Positions 41,588-54,350 of a stretch of 64,000 nucleotides of DNA are shown here, piece by piece. The DNA is from Myxocyprinus asiaticus (lineage: Eukaryota; Chordata; Actinopteri; Cypriniformes; Catostomidae), in the NCBI RefSeq assembly GCF_019703515.2, contig NC_059388.1:6413979-6477978 (forward strand), given 5' to 3'. Under the pieces are notes generated by a model that was not told the origin of the DNA, did no database searches, and was given only the letters and a program-made list of their open reading frames with translations. A program made the translations under genes and the position numbers. Position 1 is the first letter of the stretch. Each line of letters begins with the position of its first letter.

Positions 41588-43665
41588 ATGTCAAATGTTA
41601 ATATGAGCAGATTGTCTCTCTCAACGTGGAATGTGAATGAGTTGGGGCACCCCTTAAAAAGAAGGAAGGTTATTTCTTTTCTTAAATGTAAGAAATTTGA
41701 TATAGTGTTTCTTCAAGAAACACATCTTTCCCCGCAGGAAGCTGAAAAAAATTTTGGACATGTTTTCTGTAGTGCTGGCCCAAGTAAGAGCAGGGGAGTC
41801 ATTACATTGATAATTTTTTAATTTTTTATTTTTTTATTTTATTTGGAATGCCCAATTCCCAATATGCTTTTAAGTCCTCATGGTCCTGTAGTGATTCGCC
41901 TCAATCCGGGTGGTGGAGGACGAATCCCAGCTTTCTCCGCGTCTGAGACCGCCAACCCTCGCATCTTATCACATGGCTTGTTGAGCGCGTTGCCACGGAG
42001 ACATAGTGCATGTGTGGAGGCTTCACACCATCCACCGCGGCATCCACACTCAACTCACCACACGCCCCACCGAGAACGAACCACATTACAGCAACCACAA
42101 GGAGGTTACCCCATGTGACTGTACCCTCCTTAGCAACCAGGCCAATTTGGTTGCTTTGGAGACCTGGTTGGATTCACTCAGCATGCCCTGGGATTTGAAC
42201 TAGCAAACTAAAAGGGGTGGTAGCCAGTGTCTTTACCACTGAGCTACCCAGCCCCCCCCCATTACATTGATAAGTAAACATCTACAACTCAAATGTCTCA
42301 AACAGATTAAGAGTCATTAGAGTCATTATTCTTTTAGCAGAAATTCAGGGGCAAAGGTTGATTTTGGCTAATATTTACACACCTAACGCTGATGATCAGG
42401 GCTTTTTTATAGATCTCGAAGGGATGTTGCAAGCCGTTGGCACCCCTCATGATATAATATTGGGAGGAGACTTTAATCTTTTGATGGACTCCGTCCTTGA
42501 TCATAGTGAAGCAAATGTGTGTAAGCCCCCTAGAGCAACATTGATGCTTCACAGGATGTGTAAAAATCTTGGTCTTACAGATATTTGGAGACTTTTGAAC
42601 CCATCTGGTAGGGACTATACATTTTTTCAACAGTCCATAAGATTTATTCTAGAATATATATTTTTTTTATATCTAAGTCCCTCATTTAATCTGTTGTTGA
42701 TTGCTCATTTTAGTCTCAGATCACGCCCTTGTGAATTTAGAGGTGTTACCACATATGGAGAAATGGAAATTATATAGTTGCCGCTTTTATGTATCCCTTT
42801 TGCAAAATCCTGAATTCCAACAAATGTTAAAGGCTGAAACCAGTGTTTATATGGAGACCAACTGGTCCTCAGTATCCTCTTTGGGCATAGATTGGGAGGT
42901 ACTTAAGGCGGGTCTTAGGGGCCAGATCATACAGTATGCCTCATTCACCAAAAAATCCAAAGCACAAGAACTCGTGGATTTGGAAGGGAAGATTAAAAGT
43001 GCAGAGGCAGAGCTGAAGCGCCGAATGTCGTCTGATGGCCTCAGAGAATTGACCCGATTAAAATACAGATATAATACTATTTGGTCACAGAAGGTGGAGT
43101 TTTGGCTATTCAGGGCAAGACAGTCATACTTTGAGTCGGGGGACAAGATAGGAAAACTTCTGACTATATATATAAAACAGAGAGTCTTTTTCTACCATCT
43201 GCTGGTGGTGAAATGTTTATCTCAGCCATTGATATTAAAAATGCTTTTAAAGAATTCTATCTTGATCTCTATAGTTCCATGTCTTCGTCTACTGATGAGT
43301 ATATTAGAAACTTTGTGGAACCATTAGAACTTCCTAAACTGATGGCTGAGCAAAAAAATTCTCTTGATTCTGAGATAACATTGGAGGAGCTTGGCGAGGT
43401 TATTAAGGCCTTGCCAACAGGCAAGGGTCAGGGGCCAGAGGGCTTTAACACTGAGTTTTTTAGATCTTATGCTACAGAATTGGTTCGACTTTTGCTAGAA
43501 ATTTATACGGAATCATTAAAGAATGGAAAGCTTCCACCAACCATGACGCAAGCCCGGATCAGTCTGATTCTTAAAAAGGACAAAGATCCAATTGAGTGTA
43601 AGAATTACTGTCCAATTTCCCTGATCCAGCTAGATGTTAAAATATTGTCAAAAATTTTGGAAGAA
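41588..43665 (+). pseudogene. L1 ORF2: endonuclease and start of reverse transcriptase (copy B)
   Basis: The endonuclease begins RLSLSTWNVNELGHPLKRRK and IVFLQETHLSP. After the SINE it resumes LILANIYTPNADDQGFF, ILGGDFNLLMDSVLDHS and SDHALV (catalytic SDH). A linker and the first reverse-transcriptase blocks follow (FRSYATELVRLLLEIYTESL, PPTMTQARISLILKKDKDP, ISLIQLDVKIL). Several frame changes (about 42650-42700, 43180-43210) make it a pseudogene. Confidence 0.85.
41814..42260 (-). mobile_element. tRNA-derived SINE inserted in L1 ORF2, 13-bp target duplication
   Basis: Minus strand. The head GGGGCTGGGTAGCTCAGTGG has an A box, followed by AGTTCAAATCC (B box). The tail is T-rich on the plus strand. 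ATTACATTGATAA is present on both sides (41801-41813 and 42261-42273). The L1 ORF2 sequence is continuous across the insertion. Confidence 0.94.
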
Positions 43666-43899
43666 AGAAGAAAGGAGATTCACTACCCAATATTGAACAG
43701 CCGGCTGAGAATCTGTCATCAAGCGAACACAAGGCTAATGGTAGCACTATTGACACAACAACTATCTTGGCAGCCATCCAAACCATGAACAAATCTATGA
43801 ATGATAGATTTAATTCACTTGAAGCAACTTTGTCTCAGATGCAAGCAACGCTTCTCGTATTGCCGAACTTGAGAGTGTAAAAGTTGAGCATGAAAGCCG

Positions 43900-44366
43900 A
43901 ACCTCTGAGCTAGATTCTGGCAGCCAATAAGGCCCTAAGCGCTAAACTGGATGACCTCGAGGGCCGCTCCCGGCGACAGAATATTAAAATCGTTGGCCTA
44001 CCTGAGAATGTTGAACGCGGCCTTCCCACTGAGTTTGTGGAAAAGTTCATCCCGAACCTTCTAGGAGCCGGAAACTTCCCCAGTGGGATAAAGTTCGACC
44101 ACGTGCATCGCATCCAACCTTTGCCATTGAAAGCAGGGCCCCTGAAGTTTGACGGAGCACATATCTCCATTTTCCCGGACCTCACAGCAGAGGTAATGTC
44201 ACAGCGCAGAGCTTATGATGGAGTGAAAAAGAAGTTGAAGGAGGATGGTATCCGATACGGACTGTTGTTCCCCACATGCCTTATTGTTACCCAGGGCACT
44301 AAGAAGAAAATCTTCGACTCAGTTTCCAAGGCCGAAGTTTTTGCAGGCACCATCACATCTGCTTAG
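43900..44366 (+). pseudogene. L1 ORF1-like protein (copy C), C-terminal part
   Basis: KLDDLEGRSRRQNIKIVGLP and ENVERGLPTEFVEKFIPNLL are the L1 ORF1p RRM signature. KFDHVHRIQPLPLKAGP and RRAYDGVKKKLKEDGIRYGL follow, ending SKAEVFAGTITSA. The upstream coiled-coil stretch (43780-43880) is in another frame. Confidence 0.82.
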
Positions 44367-44770
44367 GACTGCTTCTGGATGTTGTCATTCATGGTTGACG
44401 GACTCAAATAAAAAAAAATGTTTTATGCCTTTTTAAGCATTGTGGGCTAGTTATACCATAATTGAGATTTATAGAGCAATTCTTTTGTTAATCTAGTTGT
44501 ATAGAGGTTGTGAGGGAATCACCTGGTTTAGTTATTAGAGGCTATTTTGCTAGGTAGGTTCTCCTCTTACTCCTTATGCTGCCCAGCAGCTAACCTGTTC
44601 TTATGAGGGTTCTTTTTTCCTGCTTCATTTGGGGAAGCGGACGGAAGGAAGAGGGTGGGGGGTTGCGTTATCTGTCATGCGTTCAGTGTTGTGTGATTGT
44701 GTTCATCCTTCAATGGTTAAATTCCTTTTAAATCTCCAATGCAGCCATCACTGTATTAGATTCATACACC

Positions 44771-45819
44771 ATGACAGATAGTAGGGGATCTCCACTGATT
44801 CTTGTACATGGTTTAAATATCCAGATTAAGAGAGCCAAAGTCTTTTCTTATCTGAAGTCAATCCCTGCTGACATAATATTTTTGCAAGAGACACATATCA
44901 GGCATTCTGAACAAAGGCAACTGATATGCAGTTGGGTCTCTCAGATATTTCAATCCACCTTTTCATGCAGTGCCAGAGGGGTGGCCATTCTGTTCCGTAA
45001 ATCAGTTCCATTCAAAACTGTATCTACCATTACTGAGCCGAATGGTCGCTGTCTAATTGTATCTGGTCTCATCTCTTCAATTCATATCACATTGTTAAAT
45101 GTGTATGGGCCCAATTTTGACGATCCCGCTTTCTTCCGTAAAGTTTTTAATCTCTTGCCAAATGTTTTGAATACGCATCTAATAATAGGTGATAACTTTC
45201 ATTTAGTACTGGACCCTATCTTAGATAGATTTCCTTCTCGCATTGGTATATCCCAGGTCAACTCTACCACTGTTCTTAATAATTTGATTAATTCATTTGA
45301 TCTAGTTTACATTTGAAGACTAAGACATCCAACTGACAATCATTATACTTTTTTCTCACGAGTCCATAAATCATACTCCAGGATAGACAATTTTTTAGTT
45401 GACTCTAAGATTATTCCGTGTAAAATCAATGAAACATCACAATAGAATCATTCCTGATCACTCAGCAGTGACAATCTCCCTTGACATTTTAGAAATAAAA
45501 CCCACTTATAGCTGGCGGTGTAGTCCTACACTGCCCTCTGATGTCAAATTTTGTGATCGAATCAGAGTTGCTTGGTGAGTTCCTTGAATTCAATGATTCA
45601 GGCAATGTATCAGACTCAACATTGTGGGAAAGCCTTAAAGCTGTATTAAGAGGCCACATTATTTCATATGTGTCTAGTCTTAAAAAACAAAGGAAAAAAC
45701 GTTTATCAGAAATTGATAAACGCCTCACCCAGTTGGAAAATACATACAGAGACTCTGCAAACTCTGACATGATTAATGAAATCACAGCACTCAAATTTGA
45801 ATATAACTCAATTCTCTAA
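44771..45819 (+). pseudogene. L1 ORF2 endonuclease (copy C)
   Basis: MTDSRGSPLILVHGLNIQIK, ADIIFLQETHIRHSEQRQ, ITLLNVYGPNFDDPAFF and LIIGDNFHLVLDPILDR are recognisable. The key GDFN motif reads GDNF here. Stops occur at 45314-45316 and after. The linker region (VIESELLGEFLEF, 45541-45819) is in another frame. Confidence 0.8.
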
Positions 45820-46249
45820 AGCCAAGTTAATAATATGTTGTTGAAAGTAAGGCAAAAACTATTCAAACCAGGGGATAAACCAGACAAATTGCTTGCCCGA
45901 CAACTGAGAGGGATACAAGCCAGTAGAGGGATCCACAAAATTAAGAATGAGGAGGGTATTTTTTTAACAAATCCCAGTGAAATTAATGACACTTTTAAAG
46001 AATTTTAGAAAGAATTATACAAACCAAAAGGTATGTACCGACCCCACAGCATTATCTTAACTTCCAAATCCAAAATTAGGGTGCATGGAGCAGACAGCTT
46101 TGAATGCAGACATTACAGTAGATGAAATACTGGACACCATTAAATCTTTTTCTGGTGGCAAGTCTCCCGGCCCTGATGGCATCGGGGTTGATTTTTACAA
46201 AAAGTATGCACAGCAGCTCTTTCCCTTAATGTTGAGGATGTTTAATCAT

Positions 46250-46828
46250 TAGGGGTTCAAGCCCAAAGGGCTTTTGCACACAGACTCAAAATGTGCTGTT
46301 GCATATGTGTATCAAGTTTCGTAACATTTGGCCTTTTCGTTTGGTAGATATTGGTCAATACGTACAAAATGGACGACGCCTAACCTTTGTCGACTTATAT
46401 CTGCGCAACGTTTCGACGAATCAAAATTCCTTTGATAACTTTTTGTCAGGAGGGTTCATAGTAGACACACTCCAATTTTCGTGCGAATCGGACACATGGC
46501 CTAGGAGTTCGAAAAAGTAGGTTTTTCAAATTATGCAAATTAGCGCAAACATTTTCATGACGGAAATGAAATCTTGAGCCATTGATTTAACATCATATAT
46601 ATATATATAAACTACCCTTCGTCTTGAGCCAAGGAATCCAATGATGTAAGACACTTGAGTGTGCAACAAATGGTTTAGGAGTTATGGGCCAAAATGTAAA
46701 CATGATCACTAAGCGCCACCTTGAGGCCGATCGGGCCGAAACATTGATACGCTGTAGTACTCTGGGGGACTACCTTCCCTCAAAGTTTCAGCTTTCCACG
46801 ACTTACGGTTTGGTCTGCACGATCAGAC
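46250..46828. repeat. Unclassified interspersed repeat
   Basis: It starts GGGGTTCAAGCCCAAAGGGC and ends near CTTACGGTTTGGTCTGCACG. It lies exactly between L1 copy C and the resumption of L1 copy B. Pieces of similar sequence occur at about 12878-12970. No coding or terminal-repeat structure was identified. Confidence 0.4.
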
Positions 46829-47267
46829 TCCGGTCACTACCATCTCACTAGATGCCGAAAAGGTGTTTGATATGGTAGAATGGGATTATTTTTTTATGAT
46901 TTTGGAAATGTATGGGTTCGGGAATACTTTTATTGGTTGGATTAAGTTCCTTTAGCTGCGGTTCAAACAAATGGATTAATTTCAAATTATTTTACTCTGG
47001 ATAGGGGCACCCGGCAGGGTTGCCCTCTTTCCCCATTATTGTTCTGTCTTGCCCTGGAACCATTAGCAGCCACGATAAGAAAGGATGATGATTTTCCAGG
47101 GGTGGTGGCGGGAGGTATGGCACATAAACTTTTGCTTTACGCATATGGTATTTTATTATTTGGTATTTGGGGGGGGGGGGCTGGGTAGCTACCAGGTCTC
47201 CTAACCAAATTAGCCTGGTTGCTAGGGAGGGTAGAATCACATGGGGTAACCTCCTCGTGATCGCCAT

Positions 47268-50200
47268 ATTGGACTCAAGATGGCTGCTGCATTGCGAGCT
47301 CCGACACAACATTGCAGTTTTTTGTTTGTTTTCTTTACAGTTCTAATGTTTTTTGTCTTGGATGTTGTCTGCCTTATTTTATATGATAAACAAACACTTT
47401 TGGACATTGGTTCTGCAATTGCACACCAAAAACTGGACTTCCAATTTCTCAATGCCGACCCGCTGTTTACAAACACACCAGCGGAGCCCTTTGTCTGGGC
47501 TGCCTGGCCGCGGAAACACAGAAGGAATAGGGGAAATAGAGCCGGTGTTCTCATCAGAATAAGACGTCGCGCAAATCGACCCCTGCTACCCCAATATTCT
47601 ACTGGCAAATGTTCAGTCTCTGGACAACAAGCTCTGTGAGCTGAGAGCACGGATCTCTTTCCAATGAGAGACAAGGGACTGCTGCATTATCTGCCTTCCA
47701 GATTCAGCCATTGAACCCGCGGGGTTCGTACATTCTATCAAGTCTTTCTGCTCTCCTGATCTGGAATTTCTCATGCTTCTGTGTCAACCATTCTGGCTAC
47801 CGAGGGAATTCACAGCGGTCATTATCACAGCTGTGTACATTCCCCCACAAGCCGACACAGACCTGGCACTCAAGGAACTGTATGGGATTATAAGTGAGCA
47901 GGAAACCGCGCACCCTGAGGCCACGTTCATTGTGACCGGGGACTTTAACAAAGCCAATCTCAAATTATTCACACCAAAATACCACCAACATATCAGTTTA
48001 AAAACACGAGGGGACCGGGTTTTGGACCATTGCTACTCTTCCTTCCGGGATGGCTACAAATCCCTCCCCCGCCCACCATTTCGCAAATCAGATCACTCTT
48101 CCGTTCTCCTTCTGCCCGCTTATGGGCAGAAACTGAAACAGGAAGCACCCACCCTCAGAATGATCCAGTGCTGGTCGGACCAATCAGATTCTACACTACA
48201 AGACTTTTTTGATCACACGGACTGGGAGATGTTCCGGTCTGCCTCTGATGACGACATCGAGGTTTACACTGATAGTGTAACGTGTTTCATCACAAAGTGC
48301 GTAGAGGACGTTGTTCTGACCAAAACAATACAGATCTACCCCAACCAGAAACCATGGATTAATAGCGATGTTCGTGCGGCACTTAATGCGTGGACCTCCG
48401 CTTTTAATTCCGGAAATGCAGAGGAGCATAAACAAGCCAGTTATGCCCTCCGTATAACTATCAGAGCAACAAAACGCCAGTACAGGGACAAGATTGAAGG
48501 ACAGTTCAACACCACTGACTCTAGAAGCATGTGGCAGGGAATTAGTATCATCATGGAATACAAAGGAAATAAAAACTCTGCTGTGAACACCGCTGCCTCT
48601 CTCCCGGATGAGCTAAATACTTTTTATGCTCGTTTCGAGGGAAATAACACTGACCTCGCGAAGAGAGCTCTCACGGCCGAAGCTACATAGGTTAGTTCAC
48701 TCTCCATCTTTGTAGCGGATGTAAACTGATCCTTCCGATGGGTGAATATCCGTAAAGCCGTGGGTCCAGATGGCATTCCGGGCCACGTCATCAGAGCGTG
48801 TGCAAACCAACTGGCTGGTGTTTTTACGTACATTTTCAACCTTTCCCTCTCCTTGTCTGCAGTCCCCACATGCTTCAAAATGTCCACCATTGTGCCTGTA
48901 CCAAAGCAATCCAAAATCACTTGCTTAAATGACTGGCATCCTGTTGCTCTGACCCCCATCATCAGCAAATACTTTGAGAGGCTAATCAGAGATTACATCT
49001 GCGCTGTGCTGCCTGCCTCACTGGACCCATTGCAGTTTGCTTACTGCAGCAACTGCTCCACTGATGATGCCATTGCATCTACACTACACACTGCTCTCTC
49101 CCACCTGGAAAAAAGGAACACTTATGTGAGAATGCTGTTTGTAGACTACAGCTCAGCATTCAACACCATAGTGCCCTCTAAGCTTTATGTGAAACTCCGG
49201 GCTCTGGGCTAAATCAGCTCACTGTGCAGCTGGATCCTGGACTTCCTGTCAAGCAGACACCAGGTGGTTAGAATGGGCAGCAACATCTCCTCATCACTGA
49301 CCCTCAACACTGTTGCCTCGCAGGGCTGTGTTCTCAGCCCACTCTTGTATTCCTTGTACACACATGACTGTGTGGCAACACATAGCTCCAATGCCATCAT
49401 TAAGTTTGCTGATGATACGACGGTGGTAGGTCTGATCACTGACAATGATGAAACAGCCTACAGAGAGGAGGTGCACACTCTGACACGCTGGTGTCAGGAG
49501 CACAACCTCTCCCTCAACGTCAGCAAGACCAAGGTGCTTGTGGTGGACTTCAGGAGAAAAGACAGAGAACACAGCCCCATCACCATCAATGGAGCACCGG
49601 TGGAGAGAGTCAGCAGCTTCAAGTTCCTCAGTGTCTACATCACAGAGGAACTCACATGGTCCGTCCACACTGAGGCCATTGTGAAGAAGGCTCATCAGTG
49701 CCTCTTCTTCCTGAGATGACTGAGGAAGTTTGGAATGAACCATCACATCCTCACAAGGTTCTACACCAGTACTGTAGAGAGCATCCTGACTGGCTGCATC
49801 ACTGCCTGGTATGGCAATAGCACTGCCCACAACCGCAAATCCCTGCAAAGTGTGGTGTGAACTGCCAGACACATCATCGGAGGTGAGCTTCCCTCCCTCC
49901 AGGACATATATACCAGGCGGTGTGTGAAAAAAGTTTGGAGGATCATCAGAGACTCCAGCCACCCAAGCCATGGGCTGCTCTCACTGCTACCATCAGGCAG
50001 GCAGTATCGCAGCATCAGGACCCACACCAGCCGACTCCATGACAGCTTCTTCCCCCAAGCAATCAGACTTCTGAACTCTTGATCTCTCATGATCAATATA
50101 CATCAGCACTGCACTTTATTAATCTTATTATCTCACACTGGACTGTCATGAATTATATTCTCTCTTAACAACACACTGGCAACTGACTATCAGCTGACAG

Positions 50201-50506
50201 CCTGAATGTCAATACAGTACAATACAACCTACTGTATATTTTATATATACATTATATACTATTTTTATTGTATGTGTATTCTATATTATGTGTATGTGTA
50301 TTCTATATTGTGTGTATTCTATATTGTGTGTATTGTATACTGTACATTGTATATTATTATTGTGTTGTGTAATTATGTGTATATTAGATATGTAAATTGG
50401 TATATGTCTCAACACTGTCATGACTGCTATGTTGCTCAGAACTGCACCCACTGTTGCATTTGTGTATATGGTTGTGTGACAATAAAAGTGATTAAATTGT
50501 TTTTTT
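47268..50506 (+). mobile_element. L2-clade LINE inserted in the SINE
   Basis: It begins near ATTGGACTCAAGATGGCTGC and ends GTGACAATAAAAGTG. It encodes a broken endonuclease-reverse transcriptase polyprotein. It is long enough to retain part of the endonuclease, with an internal deletion near 47720. It is closely related to the fragment at 12971-14756. Confidence 0.9.
47280..50085 (+). pseudogene. L2 LINE endonuclease-reverse transcriptase, broken
   Basis: Segments in order: MAAALRAPTQHCS (47280) and RRRANRPLLPQYSTGK; the endonuclease part AVIITAVYIPPQADTDLALK and FIVTGDFNKANLK (47815-47970). Reverse transcriptase follows as [32 protein letters not shown] (49132-49170) and the catalytic [10 protein letters not shown] (49402-49432). 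The C-terminal [20 protein letters not shown] comes last. Frame changes occur at about 47640-47770, 48690, 49210 and 49718. It nicks target DNA and copies its own RNA in intact relatives. Confidence 0.88.
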
Positions 50507-50764
50507 ATAATGTGGTTCACTCTCGGTGGGGCGCGTGGTGAGTTTTGCGTGGATGCCGCAGTGGATGGCATGAAGCCTCCACACGCGCTCAACAAGCCAT
50601 ATGATAAGATGCGTGGGTTGACGGTCTCAGACACGGAGGCAGCTGAGATTCGTCCTCAGCCACCTGGATTGAGGTGAGTCACTTCACCACCACGAGGACT
50701 TAGAGCACATTTGGAATTGGGCATTTTAAATAAAATAAAAAAATAAAATAAAAAAAAAACTGAG

Positions 50765-51542
50765 ATCTGGGAATCCTAAAATGTTGAACTATATTTTCAA
50801 AAGATCTCAACACTCCACTCTCATATAGGTCACTGAGCGTATTAACCTCCCTCACAATCCACTCTGACCAGCAGAAAGGGGACTTATTAATATGTAATTT
50901 TGGATTCATCCATATGCTCGAGGCAACATTTATATAAATGTCCAAATGAAACACTCTGGACACTTTTGTCCATACCGAGTGCAAATGCGAGATAACGGGG
51001 TGTAACTTAACTTCTCTGATTAGTTTGATAGAAAGGCTTTGCAATGGCGAAATAGAGGCAAGAACTTCCTGTTCAATACAAAACCAGGGAGGGGCTCTCT
51101 CAGGTGGAAGCGACCAATGAGCCAAATATCTGAGACCGAATGCAGAATAATAAAACAAAATCTTGGGTAAGCCCAGCCCAAATTTGTCAATCGGCCTATG
51201 TAACTTATTGAAATGTAATCTGGGACGCTTACCATTCCAAATGAAGGACTTCACTATGCTATCAAATTGCTTGAAATAAGAGAGGGGAGACTGTAGCAGA
51301 TAGTTGAATTTTGGAATACAATACATTTTAATAACATTAACCTTCCCAATTATAGATAAATGTAATGAAGCCCACCTGCCCACATCGCTCGAAAACCTTT
51401 TTATTAAGGGGTCAAAATTAACTCTAACTAAATCACACAAATTTGCTGGGAATAAAATATCCAAATACTTAATGCCCTGTTTAGGCCACTGGAAGATGCC
51501 CAGCTGAAAAGTCGTTAATAGGCAGTATGCTGTCAAAGCCAA
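50765..51542 (-). pseudogene. L1 ORF2 post-RT region (copy E)
   Basis: IFQWPKQGIKYLDILFPANL, DVGRWASLHLSIIGKVNVIK and SFIWNGKRPRLHFNKLH, then GLGLPKILFYYSAFGLRYLA, are the conserved region that follows the reverse transcriptase in L1 ORF2. It reads open until the SINE tail at about 50760. Confidence 0.88.
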
Positions 51543-52156
51543 AGCTTCGGATTTAGACCAACTGACTCTGTATCCCGAGAACTTAAGAAAAGGAATTAAT
51601 AATTCTGTGGAGGAAAGGCATAGCTCTATGCTAGATGGTCGGAGACGAATAATAAAATATCATCTGCGTACGGCAAAAGCTTATGCGCCATTCCTCCCTC
51701 CACAACCCCTGGAAAATCACCTTAATTTCTTATTGCGGCTGCTAATGTTTCCAGGGCAAGACAGAACAATAATGGGGAAAGAGGGCAACCCTGCCGGGTG
51801 CACCTGTCCAGAGTAAAATAATCTGAGATTAATCCATTTGTTTGTACCGCCACTACCAGGTGTCAATAAAGTGAATTAATCCATCCAATGAAAGTATTCC
51901 TGAACCCGTATATTTCCAAAATCTTAAAAAGATAATCCCATTCTACCATATCAAACACATTTTCAGCATCAAGTGAGATGGCAGCGACCAGAGTGATCAT
52001 TCGCCACTGACCACATGATACTGATGAGATGCCTGATGTTATCAGAAGAGCTGCGGCCCTGAATAAACCCCACTTGATCTATATGTATAAGAGATGTCAT
52101 AACTTTACTTCATCAGTTAGCCAAACTTTTTGACAATATTTTAACATCTAGCTGGA

Positions 52157-53692
52157 TCAGGGAAATTGGACGGTAACTCCCACAGAGGATACTGAGGACC
52201 AATTGGTTTCCATATAAACATTGATTTCAGCCTTTAACATTTGTTGGAATTCAGGATTTTGCAAAAGGGATACATTAAAGCACCAGCTATATGATTTCTT
52301 TTTCTCCATATGTGGCAACACCTCTAAACCTTTTTCTCCATATGTGGCAACACCTCTAAGAATCAGACTGATCTGGGCTTGTGTCATGGTTGGCGGAAGC
52401 TTTCCATTCTTTAATGCTTCCATATAAACTTCTAACAAAAGTGGAGCCAGTTCTGTAGCATAAGATCTAAAAAATTCAGTGGCAAAGCCATCTGGCCCCG
52501 GAGCCTTGCCTGTAGGCAAGGCCTTACTTACCTCGCCAAGCTCCTCCAAGTTTATCTCAGCATCAAGAGAATTTTTTTGCTCAGTCATCAGTGTAGGGAG
52601 TTCTAATGGTTCCAAAACGTTTCTAATATCTTCATCAGTAGATGAAGATTTGGAACTATAGAGATCAAGATAGAATTCTTTAAAAGCATTATTAAAATCA
52701 ATTGGCCAAGGTAAATATTTCACCACCAGCAGATTTCACTGAGGGAATGGTAGAAAAAGACTCTCTCTGCTTTATATATCTAGCCAAAAACTTCCCTACC
52801 TTGTCCCCCGACTCAAAGGATGACTGTCTTGCCCTGAATAGCCAAAACTCCACCTTCCGTGAAAAATAGTATTATATCTGTATTTCAATCGGGTCAATTC
52901 TCTGAGGCCATCAGACGACATTCGGCATTTCAGCTCTGCCTCGGCATCTTTAATATTCCCTTCCAGTTCCACGAGTTCTCATGCTTAGGATTTTTTGGTG
53001 AATGAGGCATACTGTATGACCCGAACCCTAAGAGCTGCCTTAAGTGCCTCCCAAGCCACGCCCACAGAGGATACTGAGGACCAATTGGTTTCCATATAAA
53101 CACAGATTTCAGCCTTTAACATTTGTTGGAATTCAGGATTTTGCAATAGGGATACATTAATGCACCAGCTATATGATTTCCTTTTCTCCAAATGTGGCAA
53201 AACCTCTAAACTCACCAGGGTGTGATCTGAGACTAAGGTGTTTCCAATTGAGCAATCAACAACAGATGAAATCAGGAACTTAGATATATAAAAAAAATCT
53301 ATTCTAGAATAAATCTTATGGACTGATGAAAAAAAAAAATTATAGTCCCCACCAGATGGGTTCACAAGTCTCCAAATATCTGTAAGACCAATATTTTTAC
53401 ACATCCTGTGAAGCGTCAGTGTTGCTCTAGGGGGCTTGCACACTTTTGCTTCACTATGATCAAGAACTGAGTCCATCAAAAGATTAAAGTCTCCTCCAAA
53501 TATTTTATCATGAGGGGTGCCAGCGGCTTGCAACATCCCTTCAAGATCTATAAAGAAGCCCTGATCATCAGCGTTAGGTATGTAAATATTAGCCAGAATC
53601 AACCTTTGCCCCTGAATTTCTGCATAGACAGTATCACACAATGACTTACTCATTCCATTGACTTTATGAAGGACATTGCTTGCTGTGGGCAT
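52157..53692 (-). pseudogene. L1 ORF2 endonuclease and RT start (copy E)
   Basis: LILANIYIPNADDQGFF, FGGDFNLLMDSVLDHSEAK and LVSDHTLVSLEVL are endonuclease motifs (53600-53200). PTGKAPGPDGFATEFFRSYA and PPTMTQAQISLIL (52520-52370) are early reverse transcriptase. After SLIL the frame jumps back into a second copy of the linker (RGVATYGEK ... LLQNPEFQQMLKAEINVYME). This is an internal duplication, not a normal L1 order. Confidence 0.85.
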
Positions 53693-53699
53693 GTAAATA

Positions 53700-54350
53700 T
53701 TTTGCGGCCATCCTTAGTATCTATTCTCAATTTGGTCGGGAACATCAGTGCCAAAGCAATCTTCTGTTGATGTAAGAGTTTCTTGCATTCCTTGAATCGA
53801 TCACATTTCTCTCTTGTTGAATTCACTCTCTTGTTTGAAGTCTGGTAACAAGAAAATGCCGTGGTTATTCCAAGAAAGCCTTCCTTTACTCCTCGCCTCG
53901 CGTAACATGAGATCTTTATTGGATGATCTCAGAAACTTGGCCAGAATTGATCGGGGCCTGTCTCCCTCCATGGATCTCCGAGCCGGAACCCTGCGAGCTT
54001 GCTCGATTTCCAGCTTATGGTCTGTTATGTCGAGAGCCCGTCTAGGAATTTCACCATATCTCAGCTTTCTTTGTCTTCAGGAATTCCAACAATTCGGACA
54101 TTGTTTCACTGGTTCTCAAGGTCTTCCAACTTTTTCCCAAATGCGCTCCAAGTCCGTCTTGGTCGCTAGCTGATTAGCAGCTAATTCCCTCTCCGATGAC
54201 TCCAGATAATCGATCCGCTTGTAACCATCTCAGTGAATTTCATCTCCATGGCAGTGATCGATCGACGTATTACAGCAAGCTCCTCCAAGTCAGCAACGAC
54301 CTTCGTCAGCATCGCTGTCATGTTCAACGATGAGGATTTTGAGTTCTTTG
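53700..54350 (-). pseudogene. L1 ORF1 (copy E)
   Basis: On the minus strand the sequence matches copy B ORF1: CTCGGAGATCCATGGAGGGA and CATCCAATAAAGATCTCATG correspond to 40538-40612. It has frameshifts and is fused by a deletion to the ORF2 endonuclease. Confidence 0.75.

Larger units (their letters stand above)
43670..46248 (+). mobile_element. Second L1-type LINE (copy C, different subfamily)
   Basis: It contains its own ORF1 (about 43690-44366) and ORF2 endonuclease (44771-45316 and onward). Its sequences are only distantly similar to copy B, so it is another L1 lineage. It stops in the early reverse-transcriptase region (TIKSFSGGKSPGPDGIGVDF, about 46137-46195). Confidence 0.8.
40131..47160 (+). 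mobile_element. L1-type LINE copy B, heavily interrupted
   Basis: It begins with the same 5' UTR as 34978 (CATGCGAGGTTCGGACGTGT), then ORF1 (40448-40858) and ORF2 from 41588. ORF2 is interrupted by a SINE (41814-42260). At about 43660 the reverse-transcriptase region gives way to a second L1 (43670-46248) and an unclassified repeat. It resumes near 46829 (ISLDAEKVFDMVEWDYFF) until about 47160 at the active-site region. About 130 bp of reverse-transcriptase sequence is missing across the junction, judged against 63370-63530. Confidence 0.85.
47172..50760 (+). mobile_element. SINE split by an L2 LINE
   Basis: The head (47172-47267) begins GGGGGGCTGGGTAGCT and runs to ACCTCCTCGTGATCGCC. The tail (50507-50760) resumes AATGTGGTTCACTCTCGGTG and ends in an A-rich stretch. 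Laid end to end, the two parts match the intact SINEs at 33503 and 41814. The head has a short deletion after the A-box region. Confidence 0.85.
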
